Positions 12,801-24,800 of a DNA stretch of 60,000 bases are shown one piece after another; position 1 is the first letter of the stretch, and each line of letters opens with the position of its first letter. Source of the DNA: Antedon mediterranea. Its lineage: Eukaryota; Echinodermata; Crinoidea; Comatulida; Antedonidae. The notes below the pieces were generated by a model. That model had not been told where the DNA came from, did no database searches, and saw nothing but the letters and a program-made list of their open reading frames with translations. Location: the NCBI RefSeq assembly GCF_964355755.1, contig NC_092670.1, positions 30,183,795 through 30,243,794 on the forward strand. Direction: 5' to 3'. A program made the translations under genes and the position numbers.

Positions 12801-15800
12801 ACTGTCTACTTATAATAGATAGACAACAGCTATCTATAACCTATTAACAAACTACATTTAACTTATATTCCATACCTACTAAATATCTATTATATATAGA
12901 TAGATGGAGACTACTACAAGTCTATTATAAATCTATGAGTAATACAGTTTTGTATTATCTATCAACTGTCTACTTATAATAGATAGACAACAGCTATCTA
13001 TAACCTATTAACAAACTACGTTTAACTTGTATTCCATACCTACTAAATATCTATTATATATAGATAGATGGAGGCTACTGTAAGTCTATTAGAAATCTAT
13101 GAGTAACACAGTTTTGTATTATCTATCAACTGTCTACTTATAATAGATAGACAACAGATATCTATAACCTATTAACAAACTACGTTTAACTTGTATTCCA
13201 TACCTACTAAATATCTATTATATATAGATAGATGGAGGCTACTGTAAGTCTATTAGAAATCTATGAGTAACACAGTTTTGTATTATCTATCAACTGTCTA
13301 CTTATAATAGATAGACAACAGCTATCTATAACCTATTAACAAACTACATTTAACTTATATTCCATACCTACTAAATATCTATTATATATAGATAGATGGA
13401 GACTACTACAAGTCTATTATAAATCTATGAGTAATACAGTTTTGTATTATCTATCAACTGTCTACTTATAATAGATAGACAACAGCTATCTATAACCTAT
13501 TAACAAACTACCGTTAACTTATATTCCATACCTACTAAATATCTATTATATATAGATAGATGGAGACTACTATAAGTCTATTATAAATCTATGAGTAATA
13601 CAGTTTTGTATTATCTATCAACTGTCTACTTATAATAGATAGACAACAGCTATCTATAACCTATTAACAAAATACATTTAACTTTTTTTTCATACCTACT
13701 AAATATCTATTATATATAGATAGATGGAGACTACTCCCTGTCTACATAAAAACTCTTAAGGTGAAAAATATCTATTAAAAACTACTAACAATGGTGTAGC
13801 TTAAAGGCCTACTTTAAATAGTGCTACATCAACTATGATACAACTACTTACTGTGTACTTTTAATAGGTAGTACCTATTATGTCACCTATCTATTTTATG
13901 TAGTCAGAAAGTAGTCGAAGAAATCATGATAAAATCCTTAGTAGCCAAGAGAAAAAAACTACTAACGGCCTATTAAGCCTACTAAGGATAGAGCTATTTC
14001 TATTAAAGACTATCTAAATCTACTTAGTTATTTCGTTATGGGGTGCCATTGCATTGCATCCACATGGCAACTAAACTTTAGATTGATTTGCTGTGGATGT
14101 CCACAAACCCATAACAAAAAGTCTTAGTAGATATACAGTAGCTCTATATCTATTAGCCTTATAAGTTATCGCCTTAATAGATATAGCTCTATTACCTATT
14201 AAGGTACCTACTAATAAGTAGATTTTAGGCAGATTTTAGATAGGTCCTAATAGGTTTTACCTCATTAGCATAATTCTAAATCCCCACTAATAGTATTAGA
14301 TAGATTTAATCTGTGAGTAACACAGTTGTATACATCTATCGATTGTCTACTTAAAATAGCTATACCAAGGGCTACCAGCAACCTATTAATAGACATAAAC
14401 AAACTGATAATAGCCAGTAACTGTTAATAAACTATCTATTTTATACAATAGATAGATATGGACTACCAGATAGCTATTAGAAATCTATGAGTATCATATC
14501 TATCAACTGTCTACTTATAATAGCTCTACTGTAGGGCTACCAATAACCTATCAATATTAACAAATAATTAATAGCCACCAGTAACTATTAATCAACTATC
14601 TATTTTATATAGCTGGGAAGTAGTCATTCTATCGTTGACTCATTGAGTTAAAATTCTTAGCAGGCGAGATAAAAAGGTCTACTTAAAAACTATTAGGGCT
14701 ACTAAAAATAGAGCTATTTCTACTTACGACTACTTAAATCTACTACTTTTTTTTGCTATGGGAAAACATCATAGCGTAGAACATGAATAACCAATAGAAA
14801 TACCATCAGCAGTGATTACGTACCTCTTCATAATCTCCTGCTGCACTACTCATGTCTAGCGTAGGACATGGTCCACCTAAACAGGTAAGCATCGGTGGCT
14901 CAGGAACTATTAGGTCATAGGTGAAATGGAATGGAATAGGACTGAGAAAATCTGTTACCTCCTTCTGAAAAGATAAACAACTTAAACTGCAATCTATTTG
15001 TTATGCGAAAGTATCATATGTAAAAATACTTTAGAACTACTAAATACTTAGATATAGATTCTATGGATACTTGTCGGTATACAGGTACAGAGAAGCTGAA
15101 AGAAAGCTATCATGTGTTTTGTGTAAAAAGTATGTCAAATAAAATAAAGAATGTAACAATATTATTCATTGATCCAAGTATACTTACCTTTACTTGAAAT
15201 TCATATTTATAGCAATGTTGCAGTCCCACCTCCAACCTCTCAATACTTGAGGCAGTTGTCTTCCCTCCCATGTAAAGGAAGACTACACGTGGTGCTCTAT
15301 TTGTAAGTACTTTATTCTTTTCTACAGAAAGTGTGTAGTTTATGCCTAAAAGAGAAATGTTATAACAAAACCTAAAAAAACATACTGTACAGTACAAAGA
15401 AAAAAGTGGGTTTTCTAGCTGACCATTAGCAACTGAAGTTAAAATATAGACAGAAGCCTAAGAAAAAGAATGATAACCATAATAATGTATTATTTAAGTA
15501 GAGACTGAAGATGGAAAGGTATTGAAAACTAATAGTACATTCTAAAACAGCTATACTTACGGAGTGATTGAGGGACTGCAATGCCTGTGTATCTTATACA
15601 CATGTTTGATGATAAACATAGAGCTGCTTTACCATCAATTATACAGTTAGTGTGATTTTTGTTGATAGGGTTTGGTGAAATCTTCAATGTGGTCTCCATT
15701 TTAACGATAGGCTTAGTTCTATAAAAGGAAAGAAATCATCTAAATATAGTATCATGTTTCAAATGAAATCCAAGCTATATTGTATTATATTGTACATTCC

Positions 15801-18800
15801 CAATGTGCCAAAAATAAGTAGTTAACAATTAAGATGCTCATTTTAAAAAGTGAAATCTGTGCTGTAATAATTGTTTTAATTTTTATGGGAAAGCAAAAGA
15901 AAACAATTATTTCCATACTGAAGATATAAGTATATTAAGATATTATAAACTCATTTCAGTATTGTCATACTACCTCAAAACAAAAACTTTATTTTGTAGG
16001 AATGCTCCAACTGCTATATCTGGGTAAATGTTACCATCTATGTCCACTTTCCCAGAAATAGAACTTCCAAATGATCTCACAAAAGGGTCAATATCTTTGC
16101 CTGCAATCCTCTGAAATGTATAACGGAAGTACTGTATATGCATATAAAGAAATTATGACAACAAAAGTGCAACAGAGACCTTTTTTAATCCGATTTGGTA
16201 TAGAGTGTAATTATTATATGGAAGCCATCATCATTGTGTTTGTGTCAAAGGTGCTCATTGTTTTATTGTATTCCTGGTATACATTAGGATGCTCATAAAT
16301 GCAAATATAAGTGCTATTGAAAAACATTAAGGCATTTTATTTTATGTATTTAAGCACATTTGGCCTATTTTATAGTATTACTAATAATTAATGTAGTAAT
16401 TAATTTACATTCCCATGGCTGTTAATCCCTTGAAGGTGGCCTTGAACCCATGCTAATATTCAGATTTAGATTCAATTTATTTTGCTAATTAAAATGGAAA
16501 TAATATGAGTACATGTACATATGAGTACATATACATATATATATAGTCTTAGGTACAGTAAACAGTGTCCTGCCTTAACATCCCAGCCATTTGACTCGCT
16601 CAGTATATATATATATATATATATAAAGGTTGGATATATACAGTATATATATTTTTCATTTCTGAAATGGTATGTTACTATATACAAAGTGTGTACCTGT
16701 GTATATCGAAGCCTAATACCAGAATATGACGTTGAGTAAATGTAAACCGCACCTGAGTTATCATCCTCATATGGTGCACCTATTGCAACATCTGAATAAA
16801 AAAAATGCAATTGAATAATATTAATTTATCATTCACCTTTAAAACAATAACCAACCGAATAGTTTACCAATATTTTGTTTTCAATAAGAAATGAATGAAT
16901 ACATGAGTAGTTGAAAATGTAGAAAAACTGTATACAAACAGTGTAAAACAAGTACGGTACGGTAATTAAAAATATGATTTCAATAAATACTTTATAATTT
17001 AATTATTGTTAAACTGGCTGAAATAAGGAACACAAAGAAGCTCAGAGACTGTTTAGGTTCAAGTGACAAAAATTGTGGAAGCTCTAAGTGAAATGTTGAT
17101 GAAAGATAAAGATGAACAAGTAAAGAAAGCTTGGCATCTACAAATTAGAGGGGAGAAGTATTGAGGAAGGTGAAGTGGAAAGATATGGTAAAGAAAGAAC
17201 AAAAATTAGTTTGGAGGAAGATGATGGACAGGAGAGGGAAATATTTGACAGAAGCATGGAAGAAGTTACAGTTGGTAAACTCCTTAAACTAGAAAAAAGA
17301 TCATGAACAATAAGTTTGAAGGAACAGGATGCACAGGACTGGAAGAACTGGGGAAATAATGCAGAAGCATGGACGAAGTGAAAGTTGGTAAACCACTTGG
17401 AGGGAAGAAATTATCATGAACAATCAGTTTTGAAAGAAACATGATGCACCAGGACAGCAAGAAGTTGGAAAATGTTGCAAAAGCTGGAACAATTAAGTGA
17501 CAGTTGGTAAACACCTTGAAGGGGAGAAATGAAAATGAACAATCAGTTTGAAGGAACAGGATGCACAGCATAGGAAGAAGTAGGGAAATGATGTAGATGA
17601 ATTGAACAAGTGACTGATTGTAAACTCCATAAAGAAGAAAAAACATCATGAACAATCAGTTTGAAGGAACAGGATGCACAGGACAGGAAGAACTGGGGAA
17701 ATGATGCAGAAGCATCAAAGAAATGACAGTTGTTAAACCATTTGGATGTGGAAAAATTAGCATGAACAATCAGTTTGAAAGAAACATGATGCACAGGACA
17801 GAAAGAAGTGGAGAAATGATGTAGTGGTACATAACAAGAGCAGTTGGTCAACCATTTGGAGGGTAAAAGATCACGAACAATCAGTTTGAAGGAAGGATAC
17901 ACAGGACAGGAACAAGTATAAAAATGATATAGCAGCATTACTAACAAGTGGCAGTTGGTAAACCTCTTGGAAATGATGATGATGATGATGAAATACATAT
18001 TGTATTTTGTGCAGATGTTCACTTTGACAGCACATCAGTGTACTATCTAACCTTTGAATGTTTTTAATTTAAAGTGAAAGTGAAAGTTCAACTGAAAAAT
18101 TATCCTAAATTTTGATAACAAGTTATAATTATAAAGGCAGACTCACTCTCACTCTCTCTCTCTCTCTCTAACCATCCCATATGTTGTTACCACCTTCCTA
18201 TCTAATGTCCTTAAAAACATTATGACATCTTATTGGAATCATGAAATTATGCAATAAGCCTATCATTCAAATGATAAACAACCATAATAATATTAAAATG
18301 AATGTATCCTTTTCTGCAGTTATAAATAGATTATCATAGGATATATTGATCAACTAAGGAAATACAAAATTAACTGTCAAATTTATAAGGAGTTTATAGT
18401 TATCAAACAGATAATTTCAGTCGGATAATCTTATTACATTAAATTAAGGATATTGTATGTTCCTCAGTTAGATTATTCGTTTCTTATTTAAATGTTATCG
18501 TTCATTCAGATTAAATAGGTTGTGGCACAATCTGCAAACTCATGATTCCCACATTGTCACGCATTTATTGCAGGGCAGTGTGCAGGACTTATGTTATGAA
18601 ACTCGTTAGGCCTACTAGGTCCGAATGAAACTCGGACCTTGGGGTGGGATTTTTTCATCTTCAAAATTAAAAATTTAAGTTTTAACATTTTTCATTTTTT
18701 CTTCATTCACTTTTATAGATTTAATTAATTTTAAAGTTCAATGAACTGTTGGCAATGGAAAGTTCCAACTGCACTTTTAAACATACCATCATATCTATCT

Positions 18801-21800
18801 TGATTGAGATCACCAATATTTTCAATAACTGTACCAAATCGTGCATTCATAGCATTTGAACCACTCAGTTTTTCTTTCAATGGCCGCAAAATTCCCTGAA
18901 AAAGAGTGACTATAACATTAGCAATGTACCTATACACACTAAAGTCATATCAAGAAAGTTGGTTACTTAAAAGAAGGATCTTGAAGATAGTACATTGTTT
19001 TCGGAAGCAAACGAAGGTCTATGATAACCACAGTGATATGATGATCACAAGTAGCTGAATTATGTATTTTTTGGAACCGGAGAAGAGATGAAGATGGAAA
19101 TTGACAAAGAAAAGAATTACTGTGTAATCTGTGTAAGCAACAAATTCATTCCACATGCTTAAGTTATTTAGCCAAACAACTTGGTTTGCAGATACATAAC
19201 CTTGTTTCATGTATATTATGTTTTCAAGATTCATAATATTCAAAATTTGCTACTTAAAATGGGGTTTACTCCCTTAGATTTTTAGAGAAAGTCTTTGGGG
19301 AAAAAATTGTGGCTATGATTTCAAAAAGTCTGAAAGATATCCTTGAGGCCAATAATTCCAGCTATGTACTGTATGACGTTGATTGACTAAAAACTAAAAG
19401 GTGTAAAATGCTTTCCAGACTTGTAATACTGTTTTATGGTAATCCCTTAATAGACAACCTGTCTACTAGTACTAATCTTATATAAAATGTAATCATCACC
19501 TATATTTAGTGTTAATAATTCTAGACTACAGGAAATATGTTATAAACTATAAAGAACATCCTTCCTATATTGTTTTTATTCCCATTGTTCTAATTTAAGG
19601 TGGTTTACTCATTGAGGTACTTTACCTTGATGTGTCAAAGATATTCTTAAATTGCATTTATACACAGATATTTTGATGTCTCAATTATACCATGATGGAT
19701 GATGTCACTATTTGAATAAGATACCTTGCATTGTCTAGGAATTAAGGTCTGTACTACCAGATACAGGAGTGTTATCTTAGAATGTTTATGGTAATTTTTA
19801 CAATAATATGTTTCCGTGTTTGTACATGCACCAGCCAGATATTCAATCTGTAATCATCCATACACAAGTGGCTGATTCACTCTCCTCCAGACAACAAGTA
19901 TAAACAACACAACAATGACTACCACAGATTAAAACAACAATCATTAAAAAAAACAAGGAAAATAAAAGGAAAACTTATAGACAACATCTACTTGATTTGG
20001 TCAATGTTGGATTGTCTCAAATTTTGATTTATAGATTTTCCAAGGATGTCTTCTAGTACTATTTCCTTTTAGTATGTATTCTCCATTCCTATCTATATCT
20101 ATGATATGTGAGATCACATGATTATTGATGCCATTAAATTTGAATTTACCCAAATGACTTAATATACATTTTCATAAAAAGGCATAGCCTAAAAACCACT
20201 CTTTAAATCGTAAGTTTAAGTACATAGAAACCTTGATGTAGAATATGTACCTGGTTCCAATAATGAACATTTTATACTTAATTACATAATATTATGTTCC
20301 TGGCACTGGCAGTAAATCTACCCAATTGATGCAGTACATCAATTGCTTTGTATATATTTTGCCTTGCCTTGATAATCCCACACTGTTCAATCCCTATACA
20401 ATACAATAGTTTTCCATGTGGAAAAGTGCCAAATTACAGGTATTGTATGCTTTTACTTTCAGCACATACATATTACAGTCATTTCCTTTTAAAAAGTCAA
20501 TACACATTTTATGTTAGTATAATAGCTTTCCAATACTTCCAATTGGTGACAGCACAATGTGGGCTGGTGCCAATTCTGTTTTTTTTTATTTTGAAACTTT
20601 AATCTAAAAGATTATCATTGTTCTGTATTTTACTGTATTTTCTTCGCAAATATTAAAATGAATTATATGACAACTTTTATGAACATATTAACAAGTCACA
20701 TACAGTAGATTGTGTTTTCTGCCCTTGTTCTTAACACGTTCACTGCCACGGCGTATTTATACGTCAAAAATTGCGTGTCGCTACTTGCCAAGACGTAATA
20801 CTACGTCAAAATCGTAGCACTTTTGTATTGTATGTAGAATCGCTGGCAGTGGTGATTGGAACAGGAATTATCGCATGGCAGTTTATGAATGATGTACGTA
20901 AACGATAATCTAAAAATAAATGTCATATGTTTGTTTGTGTTTATTCCCTCATGCATTGAATATGGTTGATACGATGGCGCCCTCACACTCAATATAATCA
21001 TCTCAAACATGTCATAAATTGCACTAATAGTAAATAAAAATAATAAAGGATGAAATGATTCAGTGTGGTTTACTGTTTTTATCTCTCGATGATAGGTTTG
21101 ACCGATTTTAGCGCGGAAAATCCCCGACGTATATTTACGTTCCTGGCAAAGTCAATAAAATTGTTGGACCATTGCCAGTGACGTATTTATACGTCTCAAC
21201 GGTTTTTCCCGCCATCGTATTTTGAATGACATCATGATAGTCTGTGACCAGATGTTACACTTTCAAACTGTAATTTAATATGTAAACGGGACTTGGCACT
21301 GGGACAGAAATTACGGAAAATGCCTTGGCAGTCAATGTGTTAAACACGTTTTGAAATTTATGAATTTTCACAATAGTATTAATCTAGAGTGAGTTAGTAT
21401 CAACTTACCCTTCCTTGGTTCATGTATATGTACACTCTTCCTTCATCTACGATGTTTGAGTAGAGTGGAGCTCCTACCAACAGGTCTGTCAGACCATCTT
21501 TGTTCAGGTCAATTCCTTTCACTGCTGCTCCAAAATAAGTGTTCATCTGTACAAAACATAGGAAGAGAAACTATATATATATTTTCAAATAAGAGGTTAT
21601 TACTTCTTTCACATAAGGCATATTGTGGTTTATCCAGGTATGTAGGCATGAAATAGACTATTCCTTTAACAATCTAAAAATCTGTAAACACAAATTAGTA
21701 TTCAACATATGAAAGGAAACTTTAACTGAATTTATACTGATATTCGTATTAAAGAAATATATAATGAATGTTGTTTGAGTTTGTATTACTATAATATTGA

Positions 21801-24800
21801 TATTAAATAGATTCACAATAAATGAAATCATATACTGTATGACACTACCACTCTCAGGCAAAAAGTAATATTAGAAATCGCAAAACTAAAAAGAAACAAG
21901 CACAAATGTGCGATACTCGGGGTACAGCAAAAAAAACGGGAGAAGACGGGATGTAACGTCACATACATCAATAACCTCGCTACCAAATACGGCTATTTTT
22001 TGCTATTTCTGGGAGTAGAAGTGTGGTCACAATATCATAAATAGGTTTTACTGTATATATTCTTATTCAAGACCTTTAAAAAGGCACCAAACACAGCTAT
22101 ATTATGACGACAATCGTTTGGCACCAAGGTACCATCTTCGAGATGTCATATTGCTGCATCCGGTTTGGAATTAATAAATCCGGCTCTATAGCTTTGAGGA
22201 AATGTCCCTGTCTGTAGTATCATGCCACATCCTAGCTCAATACTACAACAAATAAGGGAGAAGTAGTATTTTATAAATCGCACTTTTTTCGATTGGTACC
22301 ATGTTTATGACATCATAATTCTGCATTCGGTTGAACATTTTCTTTCTATAGCTTGTTCACCTATAGTATTACCCTAGTATATGCATGCCATGTTTCAGAG
22401 CCTGCAGACGACGCGTAAACAACTAGTAGGACTTGAAAGTTGGCTCAATAGGATTCAATACTGTCCAGATAGAAGAGAGGATGAGAGAGTCCTAGACTCG
22501 GGTACCCCGAGTAAAAAACATTGGTGAGCCCTCTGAAGCTTAACTCAAATACTATGACTAATTCACAATGTAAATGTGTTTCATAACATAAAAACTTGAG
22601 ACAATACTAATCTATTGGTTATGAGTCCACTAATCCTTTATGACACAAACAGATATGATTCAAATGTGCATTCAAAATAGTTTACACAGTGCTTTTTTGG
22701 TTCAAGATGTAAACTAACAATACAACAGCTCTCACAATATTTGTCTATTTTAAATGTGTGGGAGAATAATCTGTGTCTTGCAGTCCTTATGGAAAACATC
22801 ACTTTGGCCTCCCTACTATCACAAAAGCCAGGTACAGGCCCTCCTTATTCAAGAACAATTTTTATACAACAAAATCTGTTACAGAGCATAGCATTTAACC
22901 TACGCCAACTTTATGGATATCTATGGCAATCATTAGACCACTCAAATCAAGGTGTGTTGACTCTTTGGTTGACTGTAAATTTAATCATTTTAAAATTTAA
23001 TCCCCACCATAGACTTGGTTCCCACTAGGACATAGTTAGGTAATTTGACCAATCATAAGCACTGGATTGTCGAAACTGTTGCTTTGTCATTTCAACTCAC
23101 TTGCGTGTTCAACTTTTTATTCACACTTTCTCACATAAATGCAATACTACAGAACATAATGACAATAATATAGGAAACATGTATATTTCATACTAACCTT
23201 CTCTCCAAAAAATTCAGTATGTACACTAAATGTAGCCAAATCATAGATAAACACTTTCCCCTTCTGATATGCCCTGGGGGCACCGGTCACTCCATGAACA
23301 AGATCTGACCTTACAAAATATCCAGAGCTTACAGAATAACCTACATGAAAAAGTCAAACAAATTATCTGCAAACAATCAATATAAATTAATTTCAGATTT
23401 TAGATAATGATCTGAAATTTGCCATATTACATTAACAATGATTTACAATGACATAGAAATGCCCTGCCCTTCTATATCTGAGTATTTAGCCATACATTTA
23501 TGATTTAGCAATTCATGAGAACTGATACACCCTAACACCTCAACATTTATTGCATATAATGATCAAATTGTGTGTCAAATCAAAACTGGAAACAGTTTTG
23601 TCTATTTTCAACATGAAAATATATGTTGCAATAATTAGACTTTAAACCATTTTTCAATATGAATGTTTTTTCTGAAATACAAGAGTTATTTTACCAAAAA
23701 CTTGTTTTCAGTATTACAACCAACTTTAATCAATATGTTATATCATCCTTAATCCAAAACATAATTTAATCAGAGAATTTATACAAAATGTTTAAACAAT
23801 CCTGATATCCATTGCGAAATAATCTATATTTATTAACCATTATTATAAATGATTTATATTGATTTGTTTCAAGGTAATAGTTAGCATAGGAAATGTAATT
23901 ATTATTAACTTAATATCCTCCTGATATTTTTGCCAAATTACATATTTGGCTACATGCTATTTTTAGGATAAAAGAACAATATCCTTATATCCTTGCCAAA
24001 TAAACTTTGTTTGTATAATTAATGCAAGGTTCATACAAATATAAACCATTATTAAGAATAGCATATATAACCTCAACTTTACAAATTTATACCTCAATTT
24101 GACAATCTCTACACATATATTATTGCTACATCAATTCATCATGATACAAAAACATCATAAGAAAAGTTGATCATGTTTATAAATCGATCATAAACAACTA
24201 AATCACACTAATTGAGTATTAGATGACCATCACCTAATCACACTCTGATTTGAGTATTATTGGTTGATCATGATCAACTTAATCACACTGATTTATGAGT
24301 TTAAGTACTTGATCATGATAAACTTAATCATAATGTTTTATCAGCCGTTCATCATGATCAACTTTCACAGTTCATATCGACTTATAGTTTATCATGATCT
24401 ATGCAATTCTGATTTGTATACTATAAGTATATTGTCATAATATAATGTTTTATGAATAGGTTGGATGGATCATCATGATCATGACCAACTTAATCACACT
24501 GATTTATGAGTATATAGTAGATAATCATAACCAACTTAATCACACTGATTATCATGATCAATTTAATCACAATGCTTTATGAGAAAGTTGATCATGATCT
24601 GATTCTGAATATAATTTTTATTGTAATGTCTTAAAGAAACATATTAACCTGATTTACTGTACACACACAATTCACACAAATCATACAAGATTTAAAGGCA
24701 ATTCTACTGAAAATAGGACAAATCTACAACGAAAGCAAATAAAGATAAGAATTAAGATCCAAAATCAAGGTGACAAGACACAGGAACATGAATAGTATGT

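Larger units (their letters stand above)
7206..14043. mobile_element. Giant non-coding inverted-repeat (foldback) element, 6.8 kb
   Basis: The left end CCCATAACAAAAAGTCTTAG and the right end, read on the minus strand CCCATAACGAAATAACTAAG, are inverted. Both continue into AT-rich subterminal sequence with repeated TAGTAG and AGCTCTAT words. Inside, in order: a short-unit array (7430-8640), three ~197-bp repeats (8790-9360), a copy of the satellite unit (about 9590-9830), a ~210-bp inverted repeat with central spacer (9921-10580), an AGGCCTA-rich stretch (10780-11270) and a 164-bp satellite (11491-13735). No frame longer than 69 codons and no transposase was found, so it is non-autonomous. The superfamily is unknown; the target duplication may be only about 3 bp. 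It sits in the intron between alpha exons 15 and 14. Confidence 0.72.

Noticed and set aside
17284-18022. Minus-strand ORFs of 123 and 159 codons
   Set aside because: They run through a degenerate 113-bp tandem repeat, lack any domain and lie in an intron.
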